Below are positions 24,832-33,926 of a stretch of 64,000 nucleotides of DNA, piece after piece; positions within the stretch are counted from its first letter, which is position 1; every line of letters starts with the position of its first letter. The DNA comes from Myxococcales bacterium (lineage in GTDB: Bacteria > Myxococcota > Myxococcia > Myxococcales > Myxococcaceae): assembly GCA_030681895.1 (NCBI GenBank), contig JAUXRI010000098.1:45186-109185 (forward strand), in the 5' to 3' direction. The translations under genes were made by a program, and so were the position numbers. Under the pieces are notes generated by a model. It was not told the origin of the DNA, did not search any database, and was given only the letters and a program-made list of their open reading frames with translations.

Positions 24832-26493
24832 TCACTCGGCGTTCAGGACGACCTTGATGTCCGTGCGCCGGTTCAAGGCGCGGCCATCTTCGTTCTCGTT
24901 GCTGGCGACGGGGTTTCCGCTGCCCTTGCCGACCGTGACGAAGCGCTTGGTGTCGAGGTTGAAGTTCTTCACCAGGTACGCCTTCACCGCCTCGGCACGC
25001 TTCTGCGAGAGCGTCTTGTTCACGGGCTCGTTGCCGCGGCTGTCGGTGTTGCCTTCGACCTGCAGGTACGTGTTGCCGAAGGCGAGCATCGTGTCGCCGA
25101 GCGAGTCGAGCGTGAAGTAGCTGCCCGGCATGATCTCGTCGGAGCCCGTGGTGAAGTGAATCGAGAGGCTCTTCTTCACGATCGCGCGGTCGGTGATCTT
25201 CGGCTTGTCCTTGAAGGCGAACGTCTCTTCGACCTTCTGCTCTTTGTACTGAGAGGCGAGCGCGGCGACGAAGCGGCCGTCTTTCCAGTCGGCGGCGTCG
25301 ACGACCTTGGTGATGACGCCCTTCTTGCGCCAGATGACGAAGGCGCCGTTGAAGAGCGCGTCGAACGAGGAGCGCGGGCCCGAGAGACCGAAGAAGATGC
25401 CGTTGTCGGCGAAGGCCGTCAGCTTGAGGCCCGAGAGCATGCCCGAGACGTCTTCCGGAGCGAGCTTGAGCTCGGTGGCGACGATGCGGTTGGTGCCTTC
25501 CGGGTCTTCCTTCATCACGCCGATCGCGTCGAACCAGCCCGCCACGAAGTCGGCGACGGCCTTGGGCGACTCGTCGATCAGCTGCTGTCGCGCGACGAGG
25601 GTGTCGGCGATGACGTTGGTGGCGGCGACGGTGCTCACCAGCACGTGCGCCTCGTCTTCACGGGCCGAGACGGCGCCTGAGAGATCGGGCTCCCACGTCA
25701 CCGCAGCGTCGACCTTCTTCGCCTTGAACAGCGCGGCGGCCTGTGGCGCCTCGGGCACGATCGTGAGGTTCTTTTCGATCTCGGCGCGGTCTTGCGGCGA
25801 CAAGCCCGACTGCGCGAGCAGGAACAGCAGCAGCCAATGCGACGGCGTGTACTGCGTGGTGGCGATCTTCTTGCCCTTCAGATCCTCGACCGACTTGATG
25901 GTCTTGAGGCTGACGATGCCGTCGCCGCCGCGGCTCCAGTCTTCCTGGATGATGGCCTTGGCCTTGATGCCCTTCTCGGCGAGCACGCTCGCTTCGCGCG
26001 CATAGCTATCGACCGTGTCCCACATGATGTCGACGTCGCCCGAGATGAACGCCGCGAGCTTCTGGCTCGGGTCTTCGAAGAGCTTGAACTCGACGTCGAG
26101 GCCGTACTTCTTCTTGTACAGGCTCGCCGCGCCGCCCGGCTTCATGCCGCCGTTGGCGACGATGCCCGGCGCGTGACCGGCCCAGGTGTTGATCGCGACG
26201 CGGAGCGGGCGGTTGAGCGTGCCGGCTCCGACCGTGGCCGTGCCTGCGTTGATGGGCAGCTTGCCGTCGCGGGGCGCGTCTTCGAGCCCGTCGCGGAGCT
26301 TCGCGAAGTCGTCTTTGGTGTTGTCGTCGGTGCCAATGCCCTTGCCCGAGCCGTCGTCGGTGGGCTTCTTCGAGCTCGCGCCGGCGAACTCACGGAGCTT
26401 GTCGCCCAGCCCGAAGCGGGCGAACCCGATGTACCCGATGACACCCAGCGCAACGAGGGCGATGAACAGCTTGCCGAACCCAGTGAGCTTCAC
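24832..26493 (-). CDS. Fusion of NitT/TauT-type substrate-binding protein with OmpA peptidoglycan-binding domain
   Basis: 553 residues from GTG 26493, with GGAGG eight bases upstream. The N-terminus is an uncleaved-looking membrane anchor (FGKLFIALVALGVIGYIGFA), then a linker. A type II periplasmic binding domain covers about residues 95-415 (RVAINTWAGHAPGIVANGG, GDVDIMWDTVDSYA, KKIATTQYTPSHW, KKVDAAVTWEPDL). A complete OmpA-like domain ends the protein (VEGNTDSRGNEPVNKTLSQKRAEAVKAYLV ... LNRRTDIKVV). The importer's receptor would thus be tied to both inner membrane and cell wall. Such architecture is seen in databases under 'phosphate ABC transporter substrate-binding/OmpA' names (from memory), but its role is unknown. 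Confidence 0.9.
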   Translation of the reverse strand: MKLTGFGKLFIALVALGVIGYIGFARFGLGDKLREFAGASSKKPTDDGSGKGIGTDDNTKDDFAKLRDGLEDAPRDGKLPINAGTATVGAGTLNRPLRVAINTWAGHAPGIVANGGMKPGGAASLYKKKYGLDVEFKLFEDPSQKLAAFISGDVDIMWDTVDSYAREASVLAEKGIKAKAIIQEDWSRGGDGIVSLKTIKSVEDLKGKKIATTQYTPSHWLLLFLLAQSGLSPQDRAEIEKNLTIVPEAPQAAALFKAKKVDAAVTWEPDLSGAVSAREDEAHVLVSTVAATNVIADTLVARQQLIDESPKAVADFVAGWFDAIGVMKEDPEGTNRIVATELKLAPEDVSGMLSGLKLTAFADNGIFFGLSGPRSSFDALFNGAFVIWRKKGVITKVVDAADWKDGRFVAALASQYKEQKVEETFAFKDKPKITDRAIVKKSLSIHFTTGSDEIMPGSYFTLDSLGDTMLAFGNTYLQVEGNTDSRGNEPVNKTLSQKRAEAVKAYLVKNFNLDTKRFVTVGKGSGNPVASNENEDGRALNRRTDIKVVLNAE

Positions 26494-26518
26494 GTGTGAG
26501 ACCTCCGACCAAGGTACG

Positions 26519-27232
26519 TCATTCGTCTGCCTTGCTTGCTGCCGGTGCACCTGCCGGAGCGGCGGGTGACGGGGTGTGGAAGAAGTCGAGCACCTTCGAG
26601 ACCTGGCGCTTGCGCACGTCGGCCGCGGCCGCGAGGCCAGCGAGCGCGTTCGTTCGTTTGTCGATGTCGGCGCGCAGGGTGATCACCTGATCTTCGAGCT
26701 TGGCGATCTGCGCCTGTGCGTCGGTGATGGCCTTGGCGGTCTGCTGCTCGTTGACGCGCACGTAGGCGTCGAGTGCCTTGGTCTGCGTCTGAACGCCTTC
26801 GACGATCTTCGAGATCTCGAACCCGAACGCCTTGAGCGAGGCCTCGACGATCTGCCGCTTCACTTCTTCGCTCGCGGAGTCGGGCAGGTTCTTGAGCAGG
26901 TCTTCCGCTTTGCGAACCCGATCGAGCGCCTGTGGATCGATGCCGGCGTTCTTGAAGACGGCGTCGAAGTCGACCTTCGCAGGTGCGACGGGCTCCATGG
27001 GCGGCAACTTCGAGCCGGGCGCGTTCATCGGCGAACGGCTCGACGGCGCGGGGCCCGGCGGCGCTGCTGCTGCTGCTGCGGCAGGCGCAGATTGTCTCGC
27101 GAGGGCCGCGATCTCATCGGCGGCCGAAGGTGTCTCATCGTCTGGGGGCGTCGTGTCGGGGTCGCCCTCAGCAGGGGCGCTCTCGACGAACAGCCCCAAG
27201 ATTCGTTTTCCGAGGCTCTTGTCGTCAGGCAT
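26519..27232 (-). CDS. Coiled-coil hypothetical protein, first gene of the ABC/OmpA operon
   Basis: 237 residues from ATG 27232. A Pro/Ala/Asp-rich disordered N-terminal half (with a poly-Ala run near residue 55) is followed by a helical region: KVDFDAVFKNAGIDPQALDRVRKAEDLLKNLPDSASEEVKRQIVEASLKAFG and a long coiled coil (EQQTAKAITDAQAQIAKLEDQVITLRADIDKRTNAL). No signal peptide, so cytoplasmic. 25 bases separate it from the binding-protein gene. No family recognised. Confidence 0.75.
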   Translation of the reverse strand: MPDDKSLGKRILGLFVESAPAEGDPDTTPPDDETPSAADEIAALARQSAPAAAAAAAPPGPAPSSRSPMNAPGSKLPPMEPVAPAKVDFDAVFKNAGIDPQALDRVRKAEDLLKNLPDSASEEVKRQIVEASLKAFGFEISKIVEGVQTQTKALDAYVRVNEQQTAKAITDAQAQIAKLEDQVITLRADIDKRTNALAGLAAAADVRKRQVSKVLDFFHTPSPAAPAGAPAASKADE

Positions 27233-27371
27233 GCGCGAGGGTTTGTAGCCCGCGAACTGAAGGCATTGAACCACATTCGCCGCGCGCAGCCCGACGCAAC
27301 TCGTTGAAGTTCGTCACGAAGGAGGGTGCAAATTGGTTCATCGAACTCGCGGGTCGAAGTAGGTTCTGCCC

Positions 27372-28553
27372 ATGCTCAAGTACGAGGTCCACATCCCTGC
27401 GGCTTCGCAGGGCGGGTTCAACATCACGCTGAAGGTGAACGCCGAGAACTGGATGGCGGCGCTCAAGGCAGGGATGCAGAAACTCGGCGAGCAGGGCTCG
27501 GTCAGCTCGAACGTGATGGTCGACGTGCAGGAAGATCAGTCGATCCACATCACCGACAACATGAGCGGGCGCGTCTTCCGCATTCGTGAGCTCACGGATG
27601 AAGAGGCCGCCATCGCGCAGGTCAAGCGGCCGTCGCAGATTCGCCCTGCGGTGCAGAAGCGGCCCGAGCCGAAGACCGACCCCGGCCGTCCCGCGGTGGC
27701 CGACACCTCGAAGACGCTCGTCGGGCTCAAGCCGCCGGCTGACAAGCCCGAGCCCGCCGCCTTCGACAACAACAAGACGATGCCGGCGATGCCTCCTGCA
27801 GAGGTCGCGAAGCTGCAGGCCGCCATCAAGGACGCCGAGCGCAAGCAGGCGCCGAAGCCGGCCGATCAACTCCCGACCGAGCCGCCGCCCAAGCCGTACC
27901 GCGCGTCGTCGCCCAGCCGCGTCGGCAACAAGAGCTCGCCTCGCATCGAGGTGAAGACCGAAGACGTCGAAGAGCTCGAGCACCCGGTCAAGCCCGTCAC
28001 CGCGCCCATCGGACGGCAGCGGTCGAGCCCGAACTTCAACACCTCGAAGGTGAGCGCCGAAGACATCCTGTCCGACGTCTTCATGCGCATCACCGAGATC
28101 GCCGATCGCAAGGAGATCGCCGACGCGATGCAGTTCGTCCTCGAGCTCGCGATCGAGAAGGTGCCCTGCGAAGCCGGCAGCGTGCTCCGCGCCGATCTCG
28201 CCTCGGGCGATTTGTCGTTCATCTCGGCGACCGGCCCGCGCGCGAAGGAGTTGCTCAAGAGCAAGATCGTCATCCCCGCGGGCACCGGCATCGCAGGCTT
28301 CTGCTCGTTCGAAGGCGTATCGGTCGCCGTCAGCGACGTGCAGAAGGACCCGCGCTTCTACTCAGCCATCGGCGAGAAGATCGACTTCGAGACCAAGTCG
28401 CTGCTCTGCGCGCCCATGATGACGCACGGGCGCTCGTTCGGCTGCCTGCAGCTGATCAACCGCAAGGGCTCGCCCCAGTTCGCGGAGCATGAGGTCGGCG
28501 TGCTCGCCTACCTCGCGCACCAGGCGGCGCTGTACCTCAACAACAAGATCTAA
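27372..28553 (+). CDS. GAF-domain protein
   Basis: 393 residues. The N-terminal ~75 residues form a small domain (YEVHIPAASQGGFNITLKVNAENWMAALKAGMQKLG) that recurs in myxobacteria and has no name I recall. A Pro/Lys-rich linker runs to about residue 225. A GAF domain ends the protein (EDILSDVFMRITEIADRKEIADAMQFVLELAIEKVPCEAGSVL ... IPAGTGIAGFCSFEGVSVAVSDV ... LLCAPMMTHGRSFGCLQLINRKG). It probably senses a small ligand or acts as a signalling adaptor; there is no catalytic output. It converges with truD, five bases apart. Confidence 0.85.
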   Translation: MLKYEVHIPAASQGGFNITLKVNAENWMAALKAGMQKLGEQGSVSSNVMVDVQEDQSIHITDNMSGRVFRIRELTDEEAAIAQVKRPSQIRPAVQKRPEPKTDPGRPAVADTSKTLVGLKPPADKPEPAAFDNNKTMPAMPPAEVAKLQAAIKDAERKQAPKPADQLPTEPPPKPYRASSPSRVGNKSSPRIEVKTEDVEELEHPVKPVTAPIGRQRSSPNFNTSKVSAEDILSDVFMRITEIADRKEIADAMQFVLELAIEKVPCEAGSVLRADLASGDLSFISATGPRAKELLKSKIVIPAGTGIAGFCSFEGVSVAVSDVQKDPRFYSAIGEKIDFETKSLLCAPMMTHGRSFGCLQLINRKGSPQFAEHEVGVLAYLAHQAALYLNNKI

Positions 28554-28558
28554 CGGCG

Positions 28559-29608
28559 CTACTCGCCGGGGGGCTCGTCGACCGGGCCTTCGGCGGCCGG
28601 CTTGATCAGCTCGCGCAGCACCACCGTGGCGTAGCTGCCTGACGGCAGGCCGAACTGCAGCCGCACCACGTCACCCGACGCCTCGAACGCGGGCTCGCCC
28701 AGCCGCACCCGCAGCAACCGCCGCGTCCCTCGCGTCTCATCGCCGCCCGCCTTGAAGGTCTCGCTCGTCACGCCATCGGCGGTGAGCACCTCGGCCTCGA
28801 GCGCCAGCGCGTCGTGTGTCGGCGCGCGCATCTCAGGCCCGAACATGGGGCCGGTGGGGCTCACCTCGAAGGCGTCGGCGCGCGGCTGATCGACCTGCGG
28901 TTCGTCGCAGATGAACTCGCCGCCGGTCTCCTGCTTCTTGAGCACGTCGCCGTGCAACACCGTCGCGAACAGCCCGCGCGAGAGCCGCAGCCCCAGCACC
29001 TGGTTGAAGAGCGATGACTGGTACGCCGAGAGGAAGAGCTTTCGCTCGAAGCGGTCGCGGTGCCGTCCGCCCGCCAGTAGAATCTGTTTTCCGCGTTCGG
29101 CGTTGTCGCCCCGGGCACCGAAGCGCTGCGCTCCAAAAGCGTTGGGCACCCCGCGAACGATGAGCTGCTCGAAGGCGGCCTTCGCGGCGCCTGCGTCGGT
29201 GACGCCGCGCACGACGAGCGTGAAGCGGTTGCCGCGCAGGTGCCCCGTCTTGAGCTTGTTGCGATGGCGCGACGTCTTCAGCACCGTGAGCCCCGGCACG
29301 TTGAAGCCCTCGAGCTTCGCGATCGCCTTCCACGGCAACGAGAGCCACTGCCGCGTCACGGCGTGTTTGTCCTTCAGGCCCGCCCAGCTCACGTCACGCT
29401 CGCCGAGCCCGACGTGCCGGGCGATCAGCTTGGCGACCTCGGGCGTCGAGCGGCCGCGCTTCTCGATCCACAGGTAGCCGTGCTCGCCGTCGGGCAGGCC
29501 GTTGGGCTCGTACGCGGGGATTTCTTCGACCTCGAAGTCCTCGGGCGAGGCCTTGAACGAGCCGCCGCAACCGGGCACGTCGGCGGTGAGCCAGGGCAGG
29601 GGCGTCAC
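28559..29608 (-). CDS. truD: tRNA pseudouridine(13) synthase TruD
   Basis: 349 residues, the family length. TruD makes pseudouridine at position 13 of tRNA-Glu. It shows KASPEDFEVEEIPAYEP at the N-terminus, the catalytic Asp80 in SWAGLKDKHAVTRQW (same number as in E. coli), then GHLRGNRFTLVVRG, VPNAFGAQRFG and the TRRLLRVRL end region. GTG start, four bases after the DUF4388 gene; last of a three-gene operon. Confidence 0.95.
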   Translation of the reverse strand: MTPLPWLTADVPGCGGSFKASPEDFEVEEIPAYEPNGLPDGEHGYLWIEKRGRSTPEVAKLIARHVGLGERDVSWAGLKDKHAVTRQWLSLPWKAIAKLEGFNVPGLTVLKTSRHRNKLKTGHLRGNRFTLVVRGVTDAGAAKAAFEQLIVRGVPNAFGAQRFGARGDNAERGKQILLAGGRHRDRFERKLFLSAYQSSLFNQVLGLRLSRGLFATVLHGDVLKKQETGGEFICDEPQVDQPRADAFEVSPTGPMFGPEMRAPTHDALALEAEVLTADGVTSETFKAGGDETRGTRRLLRVRLGEPAFEASGDVVRLQFGLPSGSYATVVLRELIKPAAEGPVDEPPGE

Positions 29609-29612
29609 GTCA

Positions 29613-30977
29613 TCACTTCATGTCGATGGAGCTGAGCAGCTCCTTCACGCGACGAGCGAGCTCCTCGTCGGCGCGCGACTCGAGCAGCTCGCCAGCCTGG
29701 AACAACAGGAAGAACATCACGTCAGACAGCGCCTGCTTGAGCGACATCAGCGGCTCGGAGCCCATCTGGCCCTCGGCTTTGAGCTGTGCGTACTGCTCCA
29801 GCACCAGCGCCTCGTCGAGGCTGCCATCGGGAAGGAACGAGAGCCCGCTGAGCACCCGTGAGGTCGACACCCCCGAGCCGCGCAGCGCTGCGTTCGCCGA
29901 CGCGAGGAACATCGACAGCTGCCCGCGCCGCGCCACCTCGTCGCGCACCTCGCGGAAGATGAAGTTGAAGACGTGGAGCACCTTGCGCTCGTCGATGGCC
30001 GGCGCCGCCCAGGGCACCTGACCCATCGGGTCCGGCGGAGCCATCATCGGTTCCGGCGCCGGCGCCACGGCCGTCGAAGGCTGTCGAGGCGCTGACGGTG
30101 CAGGCAGGGCCCCCGCCGCGGTCTGAGATACCTGCACGTACTGGCCCTCGAGCAGGCGGTACACGATGCGCGTCGCGTCGAACTCGGAGACCTTGCACAG
30201 CCGGCCGAGCTCCATGACGGTCTTCAAGCCGTCGGCCGCTGACAGCAGCTGGTCCTCTTCGGGCTCGAGCTTGCCGTCAGACGCCTTCTTGCGAATGACG
30301 TAGAGCTTCCCGTGCGGCACCCGCTTCCGGAACTGCGCGAACTCGTCGATCTTGCGGATCGAGTCCATCAGCAGGCCTTGCATCGAGAGCGACAGGTTGT
30401 GCACCAGCGCCTTCTCGTCGAGCTCCTGGTCGATCAGCATGAAGGTGCCGTCTTTGGCCAGCATCATGCCGTGGAAGATCTCGGTGATCTGCTCCTGCAG
30501 GCACTTGTAGAGATCGTGCGCCTTCAAGAAGCCTCGCTCGACCATCGCCTTGCCCACGCGCGAGGGTGGGGCGTCGGAGAGCACCTGCTCGAGCTGCGCG
30601 CGCGAGACGAAGCCCATTCGCACCATCACCTCGCCGATGCGATCGGACACCGAGTCGGACGCCGCGGACCGCACCTCGCCGTCCTTCAGTGTCAGCAGCC
30701 GCTCGTTGCCCGGGGCCGCGAGGCGCAAGACGCCCGTCCACCGGGCCTGACCGAGGAACGCGATGAGATCTTGCAGAGGGAAGGTGCCGCAGTCGCCAGC
30801 GAGCACCACGCGCGGCCGTGTCTCGGTGATGCCGCCGAGCGCGGGGCTGCGCACGAGCACGACCCAGTCAGGCGAGGTGGGCTGCAGCCGGTAGTAGCCC
30901 GTGCGACCCGTGAGGGTCGACGCGCCGTCTGCCGACGTCAGCCCTCCTTTTGGATCGACCACGAAGCGTTGGTCCAC
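29613..30977 (-). CDS. DUF4388 (PATAN) domain regulatory protein
   Basis: 454 residues. Residues ~55-170 match DUF4388 (GDCGTFPLQDLIAFLGQARWTGVLRLAAPGNERLLTLKDGEVRSAAS ... RIGEVMVRMGFVSRAQLEQVL ... VGKAMVERGFLKAHDLYKCLQEQITEIFHGMM). This domain is frequent in myxobacterial signalling proteins linked to receivers and small GTPases. The rest has a winged-helix-like segment (GRLCKVSEFDATRIVYRLLEGQYVQV), a Pro-rich linker and a helical C-terminus. GTG start four bases after the DsbA-like gene. No catalytic motif is visible. Confidence 0.85.
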   Translation of the reverse strand: MDQRFVVDPKGGLTSADGASTLTGRTGYYRLQPTSPDWVVLVRSPALGGITETRPRVVLAGDCGTFPLQDLIAFLGQARWTGVLRLAAPGNERLLTLKDGEVRSAASDSVSDRIGEVMVRMGFVSRAQLEQVLSDAPPSRVGKAMVERGFLKAHDLYKCLQEQITEIFHGMMLAKDGTFMLIDQELDEKALVHNLSLSMQGLLMDSIRKIDEFAQFRKRVPHGKLYVIRKKASDGKLEPEEDQLLSAADGLKTVMELGRLCKVSEFDATRIVYRLLEGQYVQVSQTAAGALPAPSAPRQPSTAVAPAPEPMMAPPDPMGQVPWAAPAIDERKVLHVFNFIFREVRDEVARRGQLSMFLASANAALRGSGVSTSRVLSGLSFLPDGSLDEALVLEQYAQLKAEGQMGSEPLMSLKQALSDVMFFLLFQAGELLESRADEELARRVKELLSSIDMK

Positions 30978-30981
30978 CGCG

Positions 30982-31905
30982 TCAGTTCCCGTTCCAGCTC
31001 GAGCTGCCCGACACCCAGTCCTGTTCGTCGTCGACCGCGAGCAGCATCGTCTCGAGCGAGAACGTGAGCGAGACCTTGCGGCCGTTGACGAAGACCGACG
31101 GCGTCGAGTCGACCCCGCCCGCCTTGCCCGCCTCTTTCGAGGCGTTGAGCTCGTCGAGGTACTTCTTCTCGGCCACCGCCTTGTCGAACGCCTTCTCGTC
31201 GAGGCCGACCTTCTTCACGAGCTGGCGAATCAGCCCTTCACTCAGCGCGAGCTGGTTGTCGAAGAGCGCGTTCGACATGGTGAGGAACTTGCCGTTGTCT
31301 CTCGCAAAGAGGGCCGCCTGCCCCGCCAGCGTCGAGTTCGGGTGAACGGCGAGCGGGAAGGTCGCGAAGCACACCTTCACCTGGGGCCGCGACTTGATGA
31401 GCTCGTCGATCATCGGGCGCGCGGCGTTGCAGTACGGGCACTCGAAGTCGCTGAACTCGACCATCGTGACCTTCGCGTCTTTCGGGCCCACGCACTGGCG
31501 CTCGTCGACGGGGAGCTTCGTGCGTTTGCCCGAGAACGTCTGGTTGTACTTCGCGAGCGCGTTGAGGATCTCGGTCGCGGCGCTGCCCTCAGAGGCCTGG
31601 AACGCCGCGTAGCCGACGAGGCGCTTCGTGTGTTTGCACGCGTCGCCCTTCTTCAGCGAGGCCATCAACGTCAGCGGCCGGCCGCAGGCGTCGAACTCGT
31701 CGGTCAGCACGTTGACGAGCTCTTTTTTCGCCGCTGCCGACAGCCGCGAGAAGTCGAACCCGGGCAGGTCCGACAGCAGGCGGGCCGGGTCGCTGCCCTG
31801 CGCGAACGCGACGGGGCCGAACGCGGCAGTGATGAAGCAGAGGAGCGCGAGGAGCGCTTGTGTTGTGCTGATCCGACGCGCCACGATGCGAATCGTTGTA
31901 CCCAC
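30982..31905 (-). CDS. Periplasmic DsbA-like thioredoxin-fold protein
   Basis: 307 residues from GTG 31905 (a GTG at 31884 would give 300 and leaves more room for a divergent promoter). The signal peptide (ALLALLCFITAAFGPVAFA) is followed by an N-terminal helical region of about 100 residues, then a DsbA/Com1 thioredoxin domain: VTMVEFSDFECPYCNAARPMIDEL with active-site CPYC and GVDSTPSVFVNGRKV with the cis-Pro. It is a thiol-disulfide oxidoreductase of the thioredoxin_4 type. Upstream of the DUF4388 and truD genes with four-base gaps; divergent from asparaginase. Confidence 0.9.
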   Translation of the reverse strand: MGTTIRIVARRISTTQALLALLCFITAAFGPVAFAQGSDPARLLSDLPGFDFSRLSAAAKKELVNVLTDEFDACGRPLTLMASLKKGDACKHTKRLVGYAAFQASEGSAATEILNALAKYNQTFSGKRTKLPVDERQCVGPKDAKVTMVEFSDFECPYCNAARPMIDELIKSRPQVKVCFATFPLAVHPNSTLAGQAALFARDNGKFLTMSNALFDNQLALSEGLIRQLVKKVGLDEKAFDKAVAEKKYLDELNASKEAGKAGGVDSTPSVFVNGRKVSLTFSLETMLLAVDDEQDWVSGSSSWNGN

Positions 31906-31948
31906 GTGAGGTGGGCTTGTAAAGGAACGACCTTTCTCACGAATTCCC

Positions 31949-32935
31949 ATGCGACGACTCCTTCTGGTGCACACCGGCGGCACCCTCGGCATGAGCGGCC
32001 GCCGACCCCACGCGCTCAAGCCCGGAGCGTTCTTTCGCACCGTGCGCCAGCGGGTGCCCGAGCTGACGAAGCTGGCCCAGCTCGAATTCGAGCTCTTCTC
32101 GAACGTCGACAGCTGCGAGATGCAGCCCGAGCTGTGGACACGGCTGGCGACGTTGCTCCATGAGCGCCTCGACGACTTCGACGGCGCAGTCATCACCCAC
32201 GGCACCGACACCCTGTCTGACACGGCGTCGGCGTTGTCGTTCATGCTCAAGAACCTCGACAAGCCGGTGGTGCTGACCGGCGCGCAGCGGCCGCTGGGCG
32301 AAGTGCGCAGCGACGCGCGCATGAACCTGATCGACGCCGTGACGGCAGCGCTGCATGGCCCGAAAGAAGTGACGGTCTGCTTCGACTCGCATCTCTTCCG
32401 TGGGAACCGCGTGAGGAAGGTGTCGATCGCCGAGTACGACGCCTTCGACAGCCCGAACCACCCGGTGCTCGGGGTGCTGGGCGTCGAGGCCAGATTCCAG
32501 CCGGGGCTGGCGCGCAAGGGTCGTCGCACCCTGTGGCCCAATGTCGTGCCCGACGTCTTCCTGTTGCGCATCTTCCCGGGCCTCGACCCGGCGCTCGTAC
32601 TGCCCATGTTGCCCCGCCTCAAAGGGCTGGTCGTCGAGGCGTACGGCGCGGGCAACTTCCCCGTCTCGAAGGCGCTGGGACGCTCCCTCGAGCCTGTCTT
32701 CTCCGAGGCGCAAAGGCTGAAGATTCCGGTCGTGGTGGTCAGCCAGGCGCACCGCAACGGGGTCGACCTTTCCCTCTACGAATCCGGCTCGCTGGCGCGC
32801 TCGTACGGAGCCATCAGCGGTGGAGACCTCACCATGTCGGCCGCTGTGGTGAAGCTGATGCACGGACTGGCCCACGTGGCTCCGCGTGGGCTTCGGGAGT
32901 ACCTCGAACGATCGGTAGCCGGGGAGCGCAGCTGA
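31949..32935 (+). CDS. ansA: L-asparaginase, type I
   Basis: 328 residues without signal peptide, so cytoplasmic. It hydrolyses asparagine to aspartate and ammonia. The two catalytic threonines lie in LLLVHTGGTLGM and GAVITHGTDTLSDTASALSF; the TGAQRPLGEVRSDARMNLIDAV segment is typical of the family, and the small C-terminal domain contains LKGLVVEAYGAGNFPV and VVVSQAHRNGVDLSLYESG. ATG 31949. Upstream, TTGTAC at 31896 and TGTAAA at 31918 could form a weak promoter. Confidence 0.93.
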   Translation: MRRLLLVHTGGTLGMSGRRPHALKPGAFFRTVRQRVPELTKLAQLEFELFSNVDSCEMQPELWTRLATLLHERLDDFDGAVITHGTDTLSDTASALSFMLKNLDKPVVLTGAQRPLGEVRSDARMNLIDAVTAALHGPKEVTVCFDSHLFRGNRVRKVSIAEYDAFDSPNHPVLGVLGVEARFQPGLARKGRRTLWPNVVPDVFLLRIFPGLDPALVLPMLPRLKGLVVEAYGAGNFPVSKALGRSLEPVFSEAQRLKIPVVVVSQAHRNGVDLSLYESGSLARSYGAISGGDLTMSAAVVKLMHGLAHVAPRGLREYLERSVAGERS

Positions 32936-32973
32936 GTGTTAGCGTCCACGCATCAAAGTGACTGAGCAAAGGC

Positions 32974-33888
32974 ATGGCTGAGGACAAAACTGCGGTCCAC
33001 AGCATCAAGGATCTCCTGGGGGAGGCCCAGAAGAAGAACGCCGCGTATCTGATCGTCATCAGCGCGCGTTCTCCGGCCTCCGTCGGTCGAATGATCAAGC
33101 TCGAAAAGGGCGAGCTCGTGATGGGCCGCAGCCCCGATCTCGCGTTGCAGGTCGACGACGACGGCATCTCGCGCCGGCACTGCAAGATCGCGCAGGCCTC
33201 CAATGGCCACTTTCAGCTCGTCGACCTCGGCTCGACGAACGGCACCTACCTCAACGGCATCAAGGTGAACGTCGCGACCCTGCAGGACGGCGACAAGATT
33301 CAGATCGGCGCCAATACGGTCGTGAAGTTCAGCATTCAGGACCAGCTCGAAGAAGAGTACCAGCGCTCCATCTACGAGTCGGCCACGCGCGACGGCCTCA
33401 CGCGAATCTTCAACAAGAAGTACTTCATCGACACGCTCCGCAAGGAGTTCGCGTACTGCCTGCGGCACCGCGTGCCGCTGTCGCTGGTGATGTTCGACAT
33501 CGACTTCTTCAAGAAGATCAACGACACGTTTGGCCACCCGGCTGGCGATCACGTGCTGCAGAAGGTCGCGGCCAAGGTGAGCGAGACGGTGCGGCAGGAA
33601 GATCTCTTCGCGCGCTACGGCGGTGAAGAGTTCGCGTTGATGCTCCGCGAGTCACCGGCCGACAACTCGATTCGGTGTGCCGAGCGCTGCCGTCGCGCGA
33701 TCGATGGCGGCGACTTCGCCTTCAACGGCACGCCGATCAAGGTGACCATCTCGCTCGGCGTCGCGACGCTCTTCGACTCGGACTTCGCGCAGCCGGAAGA
33801 GCTGATCAGCGCGGCCGACAAGTACCTCTACCGCGCCAAGCGCGGCGGCCGGAACCGCGTCGACGCCTCCGACATCAGCGGCCCGTGA
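32974..33888 (+). CDS. FHA-GGDEF diguanylate cyclase
   Basis: 304 residues. A forkhead-associated domain (about residues 30-120: LEKGELVMGRSPDLALQVDDDGISRRHCKIAQ ... LVDLGSTNGTYLNGIKV) binds phosphothreonine, followed by GGDEF (DGLTRIFNKKYF ... MFDIDFFKKINDTFGHPAGD ... RYGGEEFALML). The active site GGEEF and the I-site RQED five residues before it are both intact. No membrane segment. It probably makes c-di-GMP under control of a Ser/Thr kinase. It faces a degenerate GGDEF protein across 38 bases. Confidence 0.95.
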   Translation: MAEDKTAVHSIKDLLGEAQKKNAAYLIVISARSPASVGRMIKLEKGELVMGRSPDLALQVDDDGISRRHCKIAQASNGHFQLVDLGSTNGTYLNGIKVNVATLQDGDKIQIGANTVVKFSIQDQLEEEYQRSIYESATRDGLTRIFNKKYFIDTLRKEFAYCLRHRVPLSLVMFDIDFFKKINDTFGHPAGDHVLQKVAAKVSETVRQEDLFARYGGEEFALMLRESPADNSIRCAERCRRAIDGGDFAFNGTPIKVTISLGVATLFDSDFAQPEELISAADKYLYRAKRGGRNRVDASDISGP

Positions 33889-33926
33889 GCCTGACGCCGT
33901 TTCGCGACACGGCGGCTCAGCTGACC

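Noticed and set aside
31906..32757. Upstream extension of the DsbA-like gene
   Set aside because: It runs antisense through asparaginase; the signal peptide marks the true N-terminus near 31905 or 31884.
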